A stretch of DNA of 64,000 nucleotides from an uncultured Gammaproteobacteria bacterium (lineage in GTDB: Bacteria; Pseudomonadota; Gammaproteobacteria; DRLM01): NCBI GenBank assembly GCA_947259075.1, contig CAMYKQ010000055.1, forward strand, positions 23,396 through 87,395, read 5' to 3'. Positions 27,328 to 37,213 of the stretch are shown piece after piece. How positions within the stretch are numbered: the first letter of the stretch is position 1; each line of letters opens with the position of its first letter. The translations under genes were made by a program, and so were the position numbers. Below the pieces are notes generated by a model, which ran no database searches, was not told where the DNA came from, and saw nothing but the letters and a program-made list of their open reading frames with translations.

Positions 27328-28050
27328 TCAGCCTGCGTGGTGATGCGCGGTTTGCGCCGGACGGAGTTGCGACCAGCTGATGTGTTCATAGACGCTGGAC
27401 CAATACATGCCAAAGCTGAAAGCGAACAGCAGCTCTTCGATCGGCATGTTGAAGAGCGCTATGCCCGAGAGCGCGTCCAGATTCCAGACGCGATCAATGT
27501 AGCCTGGGGCGGTCCATTCCAATCCCATCAGGAAAATTATGTAGTAGATGAGAAAGAGCAGGCCGCCGCGCCATGTTTTCGTAGTTAAATCCGGCCGGCA
27601 GATCATGGTGGCCAGCGCCCCCGCCGCCATGGCGGCGATGCCTGGGTAGATGGGGTTCCAAGGCAGGAAGTAGAGTAAGAGGAATACGATGAAGGGTGTG
27701 GCGAGGGCGTAGCGATGATAACGGTGACGCGGAGAATGGTGATCCGCGCCGCGCATGCTGGCGAACCGTTTGCGGTTGATGACGTTGTATAGCGTTACGC
27801 CTACGCCGCCGATGGCGAAACAGAATATTAAGCTTTCGATGTCGAAGCCGGTGCGCTGTGCTAGATCGAATAAGCTGGGCGGATTCCAGTATTCGGGTAC
27901 GAATAAAGGCTCCGTGAGGCCAAAGGGCGCGGTGAGTAAGCTAGCCCGCCACATCACGCGCCGCTGACTGGGAAATAGCCAGTAGATGAGGGTCCAAGGA
28001 AGGAGAAACGCGGTGGACCATAGCAGCCAAACGTGTTGCTCGTGAATCAT
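27328..28050 (-). CDS. Lycopene-cyclase-domain integral membrane protein
   Basis: 240 residues from MIHEQHVWLLWS; the track start 59 codons earlier has no support. Six to seven hydrophobic helices and the signature NMPIEELLFAF match the CrtYc/CrtYd-type lycopene cyclase domain family. Two halves of such a domain are usual, here in one chain. No crtB, crtI or crtE lies in the window, so a carotenoid role is not shown by context. There is no purine-rich site before the ATG, but CATAAT lies 10 bp upstream, which would fit a leaderless message. Divergent from the phosphoketolase gene. Confidence 0.78.
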   Translation of the reverse strand: MIHEQHVWLLWSTAFLLPWTLIYWLFPSQRRVMWRASLLTAPFGLTEPLFVPEYWNPPSLFDLAQRTGFDIESLIFCFAIGGVGVTLYNVINRKRFASMRGADHHSPRHRYHRYALATPFIVFLLLYFLPWNPIYPGIAAMAAGALATMICRPDLTTKTWRGGLLFLIYYIIFLMGLEWTAPGYIDRVWNLDALSGIALFNMPIEELLFAFSFGMYWSSVYEHISWSQLRPAQTAHHHAG

Positions 28051-28165
28051 GGGAGAATTATGCACTATTGGAACGATGCGGGTATATTGAGAGACGAATG
28101 ATAATGACGCGCCGCCACGGGTGTTTCGGGGTGCGGCAGCGCGTCCAGCCACGGAGGGAACAGCA

Positions 28166-30550
28166 ATGAGCGATGCAAGCGTGACCCATGACAAGCCTCT
28201 TTCCGCGGCTGAGCTCGACACGATCAACGCCTACTGGCGCGCGGCGAATTACCTCTCGGTGGGGCAGATCTATCTGCTCGATAATCCGCTGCTCAAGGAG
28301 CCGCTCAGCCTGGCGCACGTCAAGCCGCGTCTGCTCGGCCATTGGGGGACGACGCCGGGCTTGAATTTTATCTACGTGCATCTGAACCGCCTCATCAAGG
28401 CGCGTGATCTCAGTATGATCTACGTCTGCGGTCCCGGCCACGGCGGCCCCGCGCTGGTGGCCAATACCTATCTCGAAGGCACGTACAGCGAGTTCTATCC
28501 CAACATCAGCCAGGACGGCATGGGCATGAGGCGGCTGTTCAAGCAGTTCTCTTTTCCCGGCGGCATTCCCAGTCACGTGGCGCCCGAGACACCAGGCTCG
28601 ATACACGAAGGCGGCGAGTTGGGTTACGCGCTGTCGCATGCCTATGGCGCGGCCTTTGATAACCCGGACTTGGTCGTCGCGTGCGTGGTGGGCGACGGTG
28701 AGGCGGAGACCGGGCCGATGGCCACGGCCTGGCATTCCAATAAATTTCTCAATCCGGCGCGCGACGGCGCGGTGCTGCCCATTCTGCATTTAAACGGTTA
28801 CAAGATCGCCAACCCCACCGTGCTGGCGCGCATGCCGCGCGCGGAGTTGACGAGCCTCTTCACCGGCTATGGTTACCGGCCTTATTTCGTCGAAGGCCAC
28901 GATCCCGCGGTAGTGCATCAGCAGATGGCCGCGACCTTGGATGCGGTCATGGATGAGATACACGATATCCAACGCGCGGCGCGCGCCAACGGCGTGGTGA
29001 GCCGGCCCACCTGGCCCATGATTATTATGCGCACCCCCAAGGGCTGGACCGGGCCGAAAGAAGTGGACGGTAAAAAGACCGAGGATTACTGGCGTTCGCA
29101 TCAAGTGCCCTTTGGAGAATTGGCGAGCAAGCCGGGGCATTTGGCGTTGCTCGAACAGTGGCTGAAGACGTATCGCGCTGAAGAGTTGTTTGACGACAAC
29201 GGGACGCTGATCCCCGAGCTGCAAGCGCTGGCGCCCAGCGGCGAGCGGCGCATGGGCGCCAATCCGCATGCCAACGGCGGCGTGTTACTGAAGAATTTGA
29301 AAATGCCCGATTACCGCGACTACGCGGTGGCCGTGCCGCAGCCGGGACGCGCGGAAGCCGAGGCGACGCGGGTGATGGGGCAGTTGTTGCGCGATGTGAT
29401 GCAGCTCAATGCCAAGCAGCGCAATTTCCGCGTCTTCGGCCCCGACGAGACCGCGTCTAATCGTCTCGGTGCCTTGTTTGAGGTGACCGATCGCACCTGG
29501 CTGGCGGAAACCATTCCCGAAGACGATCATCTCGCCCCCGACGGGCGGGTGATGGAAATCCTTTCGGAGCATACCTGTCAGGGCTGGCTGGAAGGTTATC
29601 TGCTCACCGGCCGCCATGGTCTGTTTTCCTGCTACGAGGCCTTCATCCACATCATCGACTCGATGTTCAATCAGCACGCCAAATGGCTCAAGGTGACCAG
29701 TAAGGAGATCCCGTGGCGCCGCCCCATTGCCTCGCTAAATTATTTACTCACCTCGCATGTGTGGCGCCAGGATCACAATGGCTTTTCGCATCAAGATCCC
29801 GGCTTCATCGACCATGTGGTGAACAAGAAGGCCGACATCATCCGCGTCTATCTGCCGCCCGATGCCAACACCTTGCTGTACGTCACCGACCGTTGTCTGC
29901 GCTCGCGCGATTTCGTCAATGTCATCGTCGCCGGCAAGCAGCCGCAGTTGCAATGGCTGGACATGGACGCGGCGGAGAAGCATTGCTCGGCGGGCATCGG
30001 CATCTGGAAATGGGCCAGCAACGACGACGGCGCCGAGCCCGATGTGGTGCTGGCCTGCGCCGGCGACGTGCCCACGCTGGAGGCCTTGGCGGCGGTGGAT
30101 CTGCTGCGCCAGCATGTGCCCGAACTCAAGGTGCGCTTGGTGAACATCGTGGATTTGATGACGTTGCAACAAAAGGAAGAGCATCCGCATGGCTTGTCCG
30201 ATAAGGACTTCGATACCTTGTTCACCACCGACAAGCCGGTCATCTTCGCCTATCACGGTTATCCCTGGCTGATCCACCGTCTCACCTACCGGCGCAGCAA
30301 TCACCGTAATCTGCACGTGCGCGGCTATAAAGAGGAGGGCACGACCTCCACGCCCTTCGACATGGTGGTGCGCAATGACCTGGACCGTTTTCATCTGGTC
30401 GCCGACGTCATCGACCGCGTGCCCAAGCTGGGTTACAAGGCGGCGTATTTGAAACAGACGATGCGTGACAAACTCATCGAGCACAAACACTACATCACGA
30501 AACACGGCCAGGATCTGCCCGAGGTGCGTGAATGGCGCTGGCAATATTGA
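28166..30550 (+). CDS. xfp: Phosphoketolase (xylulose-5-P/fructose-6-P)
   Basis: 794 residues from [26 protein letters not shown]. Family motifs are present: [39 protein letters not shown], and the thiamine diphosphate site GDGEAETGP. The enzyme splits xylulose-5-phosphate or fructose-6-phosphate with phosphate to give acetyl phosphate plus glyceraldehyde-3-phosphate or erythrose-4-phosphate. In an autotroph it draws directly on Calvin-cycle intermediates. No acetate kinase or phosphotransacetylase is adjacent. The gene is followed by patatin and glucan phosphorylase genes on the same strand. Confidence 0.96.
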   Translation: MSDASVTHDKPLSAAELDTINAYWRAANYLSVGQIYLLDNPLLKEPLSLAHVKPRLLGHWGTTPGLNFIYVHLNRLIKARDLSMIYVCGPGHGGPALVANTYLEGTYSEFYPNISQDGMGMRRLFKQFSFPGGIPSHVAPETPGSIHEGGELGYALSHAYGAAFDNPDLVVACVVGDGEAETGPMATAWHSNKFLNPARDGAVLPILHLNGYKIANPTVLARMPRAELTSLFTGYGYRPYFVEGHDPAVVHQQMAATLDAVMDEIHDIQRAARANGVVSRPTWPMIIMRTPKGWTGPKEVDGKKTEDYWRSHQVPFGELASKPGHLALLEQWLKTYRAEELFDDNGTLIPELQALAPSGERRMGANPHANGGVLLKNLKMPDYRDYAVAVPQPGRAEAEATRVMGQLLRDVMQLNAKQRNFRVFGPDETASNRLGALFEVTDRTWLAETIPEDDHLAPDGRVMEILSEHTCQGWLEGYLLTGRHGLFSCYEAFIHIIDSMFNQHAKWLKVTSKEIPWRRPIASLNYLLTSHVWRQDHNGFSHQDPGFIDHVVNKKADIIRVYLPPDANTLLYVTDRCLRSRDFVNVIVAGKQPQLQWLDMDAAEKHCSAGIGIWKWASNDDGAEPDVVLACAGDVPTLEALAAVDLLRQHVPELKVRLVNIVDLMTLQQKEEHPHGLSDKDFDTLFTTDKPVIFAYHGYPWLIHRLTYRRSNHRNLHVRGYKEEGTTSTPFDMVVRNDLDRFHLVADVIDRVPKLGYKAAYLKQTMRDKLIEHKHYITKHGQDLPEVREWRWQY

Positions 30551-30602
30551 GGCCGACTGGTTCATATCGCAAACATAAATGCATGTGCGCGGGAGGTTGT
30601 GA

Positions 30603-31496
30603 TTGTTGATGAATGATGGGCCGCGTATCGGCGTGGTGCTGAGTTCCGGTGGCGGCCGCGGCGTCTATGCCCACACCGGTTTTTTGCTGGCCTTGGAGAA
30701 ATTGGGTGTTACCGTGAGCGCCGTCGCCGGCTCCAGCGCCGGCGCGCTGGTGGGTGGCATCGCCGCGAGCGGCACGCCCTTGCCGCGGTGGGCGGAGGCG
30801 TTGCGCGCGGTGGAGACCAAAGACTATTGGGCGCCCGATGGCTGGTTGCGCATGGCGTGGCGGCTCGCGGTGCACAAGGGGCGCGGTTACACCGGGCTGT
30901 CGGATACGGCGGCGGCGCTCGCATTTTTACGCCGCAATCTTGCCGTGCGTGACTTCGAGCAGTGTGCCATTCCTTTTTACGCCCTAGCGATGAATCTGGG
31001 CACGGGCGCTAAAAGTTTTTTTTCCAGCGGCGAACTGGCGCCGCGCATCATGGCCAGCGCCGCGATGCCGGTGTTATACCGTCCCGTAGCGATTGATGAT
31101 GATTTGTACGTTGATGGCGCCACCATCGACCTGGCGCCCAGTGAGGCCATTTGTTGTAAGCATGGGCTCGATGCGCTGATCTTGCATCACGTCTCGGTCA
31201 AGCGCGAAGGCCGCGAAGGTCTGCAACGGGTGATGAGTCATCCTTGGTCCATGGTGGAAATTTTGTATCTCCTGCTGTACCGCCGCAAGCCTTGGTATTT
31301 GGGCGGCGTGCCGCTCTCGTTGCAGCGCTGTCCGGGGGGTTGCGGCGCGCCGTTGATCATCTTGGAACCGGCCTTGCCGGAATTGCATTGGCCTTTGAGT
31401 GAAGGCGGCGCCGAAGTGCAAGCCGCGGCCATGATGCAAACGGAGCAGGTGTTAGGGTCTAAATTGGCGTCATTGTTACAAGGCCGTGAAACGTAA
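30603..31496 (+). CDS. Patatin-like phospholipase/acyl hydrolase
   Basis: 297 residues with a TTG start six bases after GGAGG; an ATG two codons later is the alternative. The patatin elements are all visible: oxyanion loop SSGGGRGVYAHTG, nucleophile GSSAGALVGG, and the catalytic DGATID. RssA/YchK-like length. Such proteins cleave acyl esters of lipids. A Cys/Pro-rich stretch (QRCPGGCGAP) is unusual. It sits between phosphoketolase and glucan phosphorylase, both carbon enzymes, so the connection may be storage or lipid turnover; this is only inferred. Confidence 0.88.
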   Translation: MLMNDGPRIGVVLSSGGGRGVYAHTGFLLALEKLGVTVSAVAGSSAGALVGGIAASGTPLPRWAEALRAVETKDYWAPDGWLRMAWRLAVHKGRGYTGLSDTAAALAFLRRNLAVRDFEQCAIPFYALAMNLGTGAKSFFSSGELAPRIMASAAMPVLYRPVAIDDDLYVDGATIDLAPSEAICCKHGLDALILHHVSVKREGREGLQRVMSHPWSMVEILYLLLYRRKPWYLGGVPLSLQRCPGGCGAPLIILEPALPELHWPLSEGGAEVQAAAMMQTEQVLGSKLASLLQGRET

Positions 31497-31584
31497 ACCC
31501 CGCGGCTGAATATTGGTGGCGCGTACTCGCGTGCCCAAGCACGGGGTGGCGCGGGAAATTGAATTAGGCACGGAGGACATGACA

Positions 31585-33285
31585 ATGTTGAATCGTTACA
31601 CCTACGGACCCCGCGTCGCTTATTTCTCCATGGAGATCGCCTTGCGATCCGATATCCCCACTTATGCGGGCGGTCTCGGGGTGCTGGCGGGCGACACCCT
31701 GCGTTCCGCCGCCGATTTAGAAATCCCCATGGTGGCGGTGACCCTGGTCAGCACCGCCGGTTATTTCCGCCAAGAGCTGGATGAACAAGGCCGGCAACGC
31801 GAACTGCCCGCGGTGTGGGATCCCGCCAGCGCGGCCACGCCGCTGAATGCCAAAGTGGTGGTGCTCATCGAAGGACGCCGGGTATGGGTCGGTGCCTGGC
31901 TGTATTCGGTGAACGGCTTGGCGGATAACAGCCATCAGCCGGTGATTCTGCTCGATACCAATCAAGAGGAAAACAGCGAAGCAGACCGGCGCATTACCGA
32001 TCACCTCTACGGCGGTGATGAGGTGTACCGCTTAAAACAAGAAGCGGTGCTGGGCATAGGCGGGCTGCGGATGTTGCAGGCATTGGGTTTTACCATCAGC
32101 CAATATCATATGAACGAAGGCCACTCGGCCTTGCTGGCGGCGGAATTATTGAATCGCTACGCCTTCCCCAAAGAAGAATTGCGTCCGGGAGAATCCGCCT
32201 ACGATGTGCCGCGGGTGCGGGAGCTGTGCAACTTCACCACGCATACACCGGTGGAGGCGGGGCATGATCGCTTCAGTTACGAGGTGGTGCGGCGGGTATT
32301 GGGCGAAGACTTTATGGATCTGGCGACCTTGAAGCGGCTGGCCGGTGACGATGCCTTGAATATGACGCGGCTCGCGCTCAATTTGAGTGATTACGTCAAT
32401 GGCGTGGCCAAGACTCACGCCGAGGTGTCGCGGCGCATGTTCCCCGGTTACCGGGTGCGGGCGGTGACGAATGGCGTGCATCCCATTACCTGGACCAGTC
32501 CCAGCTTCAGCAAACTGTACGATCAGCACCTGCCCGGCTGGAGTCATGAGCCTGAATTATTGATCCGCGCCGATTGCTGTATTCCCGACGCGGTGATCTG
32601 GGAGGCGCATCGCGCGGCCAAGGCCGCGCTCATCGACAAGGTGAAGGCGTTGACTGGCGCGGTGCTCAGTCCTAAAGAGCCCATCATCGGCTTCGCCCGG
32701 CGCATGACCGCGTATAAACGCCCCGATTTATTGTTCTCGGATCTGGCGCGTTTGAAAAATATCGCCCAGCAATGGCCATTCCAATTAGTGCTGGCGGGCA
32801 AGGCCCATCCGCATGATGAAGGCGGCAAGCGGCTCATCGAACAAATTCACTATTACCTGCGCGAGTTGCAAGCGGATGTGCGCGGCGTGTATCTGCCCGG
32901 TTACGATATGGCCTTGGCCTTGGAAATGGTGGCGGGGGTGGATGTTTGGCTCAACACGCCCTTGCGGCCTTATGAGGCCAGCGGCACCAGCGGCATGAAG
33001 GCGGCCTTCAACGGCGTGCCGCAATTCAGCGTGCTCGACGGCTGGTGGGCGGAGGCCTGCATCGAAGGCGTCACCGGCTGGGCGATTGGCGACAGCAGCG
33101 AATCGGTCAATGGCAATGACGCCAATGCCTTTTATGACAAGCTGGAGAATGTCGTGCTGCCGCTCTACTACACCAATCAGCCGGGCTGGGTCGCGGTGAT
33201 GAAGGGCGCCATCTGTAAGAACGCCTCGTTCTTTAATTCACACCGCATGATGCGCCGCTATGCCAGCGAGGCCTATTTGCGCTGA
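31585..33285 (+). CDS. glgP: Alpha-glucan (glycogen/maltodextrin) phosphorylase
   Basis: 566 residues from MLNRYTYG, eight bases after GGAGG. This is the shorter alpha-glucan phosphorylase subfamily, not the 800-residue GlgP of enterics. YHMNEGHSA, TNGVHPITW, the phosphate/PLP region AYKRPDLLFSDL and EASGTSGMKAAFNG with the PLP lysine are visible. It releases glucose-1-phosphate from storage glucans. The 3' end overlaps the convergent mscS-like gene by 13 bp. The ORF track adds 24 upstream codons not preferred here. Confidence 0.93.
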   Translation: MLNRYTYGPRVAYFSMEIALRSDIPTYAGGLGVLAGDTLRSAADLEIPMVAVTLVSTAGYFRQELDEQGRQRELPAVWDPASAATPLNAKVVVLIEGRRVWVGAWLYSVNGLADNSHQPVILLDTNQEENSEADRRITDHLYGGDEVYRLKQEAVLGIGGLRMLQALGFTISQYHMNEGHSALLAAELLNRYAFPKEELRPGESAYDVPRVRELCNFTTHTPVEAGHDRFSYEVVRRVLGEDFMDLATLKRLAGDDALNMTRLALNLSDYVNGVAKTHAEVSRRMFPGYRVRAVTNGVHPITWTSPSFSKLYDQHLPGWSHEPELLIRADCCIPDAVIWEAHRAAKAALIDKVKALTGAVLSPKEPIIGFARRMTAYKRPDLLFSDLARLKNIAQQWPFQLVLAGKAHPHDEGGKRLIEQIHYYLRELQADVRGVYLPGYDMALALEMVAGVDVWLNTPLRPYEASGTSGMKAAFNGVPQFSVLDGWWAEACIEGVTGWAIGDSSESVNGNDANAFYDKLENVVLPLYYTNQPGWVAVMKGAICKNASFFNSHRMMRRYASEAYLR

Positions 33286-34085
33286 GAGTTGGCTTCGATA
33301 GGAGTGATGCCGTGTTGTTGCAGCGCGCTTTTAACCCGCTCGATGATGTCGCTGGCCATGGCGCGTTCGTAACGCACGTCCACTACATAGGCCTTGATGG
33401 TGACCTTGGTGATGTAGTGATAATCCACCTCGTCCTCCAGGACGATGACGACAGGCTTTTTTAGATAGCTATAGGGGCAGCAGAACGCGGCCTCGTGGGC
33501 CAGGGTCTTGAGTGTGGCGATATCGCTGGCGGCCGGCACGTGGAAAGGAACGGCGATCATTTCGGTGAGTTCACCAGCATTGGAGTTGACCACCGCTTGC
33601 TTCATGACCTCGGCATTGGGGATGGTGACGATGTCATCGGTGAAGGTGTGCAGGCGGGTCAAGTTGAGATCGATGCTTTTGACCTCGCCGTAATGTTCGC
33701 CGATGCGCACCATATCGCCGACGCGGTAAGGGCGGTCGAAGAGCATGATGACACCGGCAATCAGATTGCGCAGCATGTCTTGCGCCGCCAGGCCAAGCGC
33801 CACGCCCACCGTGGCGGCCACCGCGAGCAAGGCGCCTTGCGGCAAGTGGAGGATGACGAACACCGTCATCAGCAGCGCGAAAGTCCAGATGATTAAGCGC
33901 AGCAGCGGAAACAAGCGGGAGATTTGCAGCCGGTAACGGTTGAAACGCCGCGCCAGTTTATCCAGCGCCCAGCGCAGCAGCGCGACGAGACCGCCCGCCA
34001 AGCCCAGCCACAAGGCCGCCGCCAGCAGGGTGCCCAGTGAGAGTTGTTCGGCGATGGCTTTGAGGTTATCCACGGCGAGCCTCAA
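33273..34085 (-). CDS. MscS-family mechanosensitive channel
   Basis: 270 residues from a TTG start that overlaps the stop of the upstream ATPase gene (TTGA). Three membrane helices occupy roughly residues 15-115; the pore helix AVAATVGVALGLAAQDMLRNLIAG and FDRPYRVGDMVRI are standard MscS motifs, followed by the beta domain (TIPNAEVMKQAVVNSN). MscS channels release solutes on osmotic downshift. A GTG four codons later could also start it. Overlap with the AAA+ gene implies coupled translation and a possible functional partnership. Confidence 0.9.
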   Translation of the reverse strand: MRLAVDNLKAIAEQLSLGTLLAAALWLGLAGGLVALLRWALDKLARRFNRYRLQISRLFPLLRLIIWTFALLMTVFVILHLPQGALLAVAATVGVALGLAAQDMLRNLIAGVIMLFDRPYRVGDMVRIGEHYGEVKSIDLNLTRLHTFTDDIVTIPNAEVMKQAVVNSNAGELTEMIAVPFHVPAASDIATLKTLAHEAAFCCPYSYLKKPVVIVLEDEVDYHYITKVTIKAYVVDVRYERAMASDIIERVKSALQQHGITPIEANSQRK

Positions 34086-35368
34086 TACAACACATGCGCG
34101 GTAATCAGCGCATTGGCGATCGGCGTATACAACGCCGGATCGACGTAGTAGATGTTTTCCCCGTCGGCTTCCCGTCGTTCAACCACGCGGTGGGCGTGGA
34201 GGTGGTAGAGAATGATACGGCTTTCGGTTTCGCTCAGGCGAAACAGCGTTTGATGTTCAGCTAGAGTCAGTCCGCCGTGGGTCAGCATTTCCGCGAGGGT
34301 GAAATGATGCGGCGCGGCAAAGGATTTGATTGCGCCGAAGTCCACGCCCTCCAGCGCGTCAGCCTGAATGGTTTGCGCGCCGGCGTCGATATGGGTGGCG
34401 CAGTGCCAATGCAATAATGCCGCGGGCAGATTGCCGCCGCTGAGTTCGTAGAGTTTGTCGAGATAGGCCGTGACCGCGGCGTCCATTTCAGCCGCGTCAG
34501 GCGCTGTGTCTGGCGCCGCGCCGGTTACACCGCCATCATCTGGCGCCGCTGCGTTAAACCGCAAGGTCAAACCGGTATGTGTGATGCGCGAGCGCAACAC
34601 GGCATGAAATTCTTCCTGGGTGAAATAGTCCAGCGTGATCAGCGAGGAGAAATAACGCCCTACCTGATAAGTATGGTCGGCGCGGCGCCAAGCTTGCGCG
34701 CCGAAGCTGACTACCCACAGGGTGCGGGACTGGCTGGCGAGCATGGTGGCGAGGAGGGTTTTGAACGCGCGGTAGGCACCGGGTGTGCGCAGCAGCAAGG
34801 CATCGATATTGTCCAGCAGGATGATTTGATCGCGCGGCCGCGTGAGCTGGGCTTGGACTTCCGGCCAGGATGCATCGGCGTCGAGTTCGTAGAGCGGCGC
34901 GAACAATTTCGCCAGCACGGTTTCATCACGGATGCCGCTGCTCAAGTTCAAGCGATGCACCGGCGTGGCCTCGGGCAGCCGTGCCTCCAGCGCATTCAGA
35001 AACGAGGTGCGGCCGCAGCCGTCCGGGCCGACCACCGCCAGCAAGGTTGGCAGTTGACGTTGCCAGCGTGCGAGCGCGGCGTGGAATTGCTGGAGTTTTT
35101 GTTCGCGCGGAATGGCCCAAGGGGTATCGGCGGCCACGGGCGCCAAATTAAAGGCGGCGCGATAACGCGCCGGCAAGAGGCGCTGGCGCGCGCTGATTTG
35201 CTGCCAGCGCGGCATATCCAAGAGCGGGCATCCCGCGCGTTGCGTGAGTGTTTCGGAACTGCCTCGCGTGTCTTCACGGCCCAGCAGCACCGGAGGCAGT
35301 TTGCGCGCCCGCTGCGCGAGGCGGTCATATAGCTCGTGCCATTTTTGCCGCAGGGATTCCAATATCAT
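34082..35368 (-). CDS. AAA+/P-loop ATPase coupled to an MscS channel
   Basis: 428 residues. Walker A GPDGCGRTS is near residues 114-122 and Walker B IILLDNID near 182-189, giving an ORC/AAA_16-like module. The C-terminal part (LAEMLTHGGLTLAEHQTLF, ...RIILYHLHAHRVVERRE) resembles a winged helix. About 90 basic N-terminal residues and an acidic Ala/Asp-rich linker near residue 290 have no obvious relatives. No membrane segment. The stop overlaps the start of the MscS gene, so the two are expressed together. I do not recognise a characterised protein. Confidence 0.8.
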   Translation of the reverse strand: MILESLRQKWHELYDRLAQRARKLPPVLLGREDTRGSSETLTQRAGCPLLDMPRWQQISARQRLLPARYRAAFNLAPVAADTPWAIPREQKLQQFHAALARWQRQLPTLLAVVGPDGCGRTSFLNALEARLPEATPVHRLNLSSGIRDETVLAKLFAPLYELDADASWPEVQAQLTRPRDQIILLDNIDALLLRTPGAYRAFKTLLATMLASQSRTLWVVSFGAQAWRRADHTYQVGRYFSSLITLDYFTQEEFHAVLRSRITHTGLTLRFNAAAPDDGGVTGAAPDTAPDAAEMDAAVTAYLDKLYELSGGNLPAALLHWHCATHIDAGAQTIQADALEGVDFGAIKSFAAPHHFTLAEMLTHGGLTLAEHQTLFRLSETESRIILYHLHAHRVVERREADGENIYYVDPALYTPIANALITAHVLY

Positions 35369-35454
35369 CTCCCGTGTAATGAGCTTGAGTGCGCACGCCG
35401 GCGCTAAGGAAATCGTATGGTAGCATAGTGCCGTGATGTCTTAGCGGAGGGGAG

Positions 35455-36306
35455 ATGGAGCGGCGAATCTTATTGTGCAGCGATCTTGATCGCACCCTGC
35501 TGCCCAATGGCGCGCAAGCGGAGTCGCCGCGCGCACGGCCGTTGTTGCGCGCCTTCGCCGCGCGGCCGGACGTGAGCTTGGCCTATGTCAGCGGCCGCCA
35601 TCTCGCCTTGGTGCAGGCGGCGATCGCCGAATATGCTATTCCACAACCTGATTTCGCCATTGGTGACGTGGGCACGACGATTTATGAAGTGGGCGCCGCG
35701 GGCTGGCGGCTGTGGGATGCCTGGGCGGACGAGATCGCGCCCGATTGGCGCGGCCGCCGTCATGATGAACTGGCGCGCTTGCTGGATGACATCGGCGAGC
35801 TGGTGTTGCAGGAAAGCGAAAAGCAGAATGCCTTCAAGCTGAGTTATTACCTCGATCCCGCCGTGGCCCGTGGCGCCTTGTTGGACGAGGTGCGCGCCCG
35901 CCTCGCCGCCGAAAAATTGCGGGCCAATTTAATCTGGAGCATAGACGAGACCCGTCATCAGGGTCTGCTCGACGTCTTGCCCGCGTCCGCGAATAAACTG
36001 CACGCCATCCGCTTTTTAATGGCGCGGCGCGGTTACAGCGCGCGCGAAACCGTGTTCGCCGGTGACAGCGGCAATGACGTGCAGGTGTTGAGCGGCGGAC
36101 TGCAAGCGATTTTGGTGCGCAATGCTACCGCCGAGGTGCGCGCGGAGGCGGAGGCGCAACTGGCGGCGGCCGGTCATCACGGCACGCTCTATACGGCGCG
36201 GGGTGATTGGGCGGGTATGAACGGGAATTACAGCGCCGGGGTGCTGGAGGGCGTGGCCCATTATTTCCCCGGAATGAAGGATTGGCTGGAGACGCGGGCC
36301 GGGTAA
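35455..36306 (+). CDS. HAD hydrolase, sucrose-phosphate-phosphatase-like
   Basis: 283 residues, RBS GGAGGGGAG. HAD motif I is CSDLDRTLLPN, motif II SGRH, and the distal acidic motif GDSGNDVQ with lysine NKLHAIRFL; the cap region fits the S6PP family (sucrose-6F-phosphate phosphatase and relatives such as glucosylglycerol- or mannosylglycerate-phosphate phosphatases). It would remove phosphate from a sugar phosphate, perhaps for a compatible solute. No sucrose-phosphate synthase lies nearby. Divergent from the ATPase-MscS pair, which would fit an osmotic theme. Confidence 0.85.
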   Translation: MERRILLCSDLDRTLLPNGAQAESPRARPLLRAFAARPDVSLAYVSGRHLALVQAAIAEYAIPQPDFAIGDVGTTIYEVGAAGWRLWDAWADEIAPDWRGRRHDELARLLDDIGELVLQESEKQNAFKLSYYLDPAVARGALLDEVRARLAAEKLRANLIWSIDETRHQGLLDVLPASANKLHAIRFLMARRGYSARETVFAGDSGNDVQVLSGGLQAILVRNATAEVRAEAEAQLAAAGHHGTLYTARGDWAGMNGNYSAGVLEGVAHYFPGMKDWLETRAG

Positions 36307-36337
36307 ATTTTATCCGTTATCTTTGGCGGGGCGCGCG

Positions 36338-37213
36338 TCAGTGAATATTGGCGACGACGTTTGTTGGTTCGCCGCGTATCATTTCCATGGTGTCAGCGAA
36401 CTGGGTTTCCACCTCGTCCATCACCGCGACGACGATGTCGTCATTGAGTTCGGCGTAGCGCCAGGCGTTTTCATCCATCGGCGGCACGCGCGGGTCGCCG
36501 GAATTGCCGTGTTGCATGGCCTCGGCTATGACGTCGGCGATATGCACGAGGGCGGTGTCACGGGGAAAGTGCATGGCGTTGCTGGGATTATGGTGAAACT
36601 CCACCGCTTCCTGCAATTGCTCCGGCAGTTTCCATTTGCGCAGGATTTCACCGCCCACCGCGGCGTGATCGAAACCCATGATGTCTTGTTCGGCGCGGTA
36701 TAGCGGCACGTCATTGTGGCGGCAGCGCAGCAGGGCTTCACGTGCGAGTTCGGGTATTTTGCGGTAGATGAGCAGGCTGCCGATGTCGTGGAGCAGGCCG
36801 GCGATGAAGAAACGCTCGACCATGCGTTCGCCGCGCTTGGCGGCGAGGGCGCGGGCGGCCAGGCCGGTGCACACGCTGTGGCGCCAGAAGTCGTCCATGG
36901 TCACCAGATCGTTGGGCAGTCCTTTGAAGACGCGGACTACCGAGGTGGCCAGGATGAGATCGCGCAGTTCGCGGGTGCCGACGATGGTGATGGCGCGCGA
37001 GACGCTGTCGATCTGCGAGGGGAAGCTGTAAAAGGCGCTGTTGACGATTTTGAGCAGGCGGGCGGTGAGGCCCGGGTCGCGGCTGATGACGTGGCCGATG
37101 TCGGCCGCGGAATATCGCGGACTGTCTATCATTTCATTGACCCGCAGAAACACCTCGGGCAGGGAGGCGATTTCGATGGCGCCGGCGACCATCTCTTTTG
37201 GGCTCAAGCTCAT
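36338..37213 (-). CDS. HDOD-domain signalling protein
   Basis: 291 residues. The HDOD domain spans most of the chain: VISRDPGLTARLLKIVNSAF, then AITIVGTRELRDLIL, and FFIAGLLHDIGSLL. HDOD proteins are non-catalytic relatives of HD phosphohydrolases that act as scaffolds in signalling. An acidic tail follows. It is alone on its strand, with AAGGA before the ATG. No partner domain such as GGDEF or EAL is fused, so the pathway is unknown. Confidence 0.9.
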   Translation of the reverse strand: MSLSPKEMVAGAIEIASLPEVFLRVNEMIDSPRYSAADIGHVISRDPGLTARLLKIVNSAFYSFPSQIDSVSRAITIVGTRELRDLILATSVVRVFKGLPNDLVTMDDFWRHSVCTGLAARALAAKRGERMVERFFIAGLLHDIGSLLIYRKIPELAREALLRCRHNDVPLYRAEQDIMGFDHAAVGGEILRKWKLPEQLQEAVEFHHNPSNAMHFPRDTALVHIADVIAEAMQHGNSGDPRVPPMDENAWRYAELNDDIVVAVMDEVETQFADTMEMIRGEPTNVVANIH

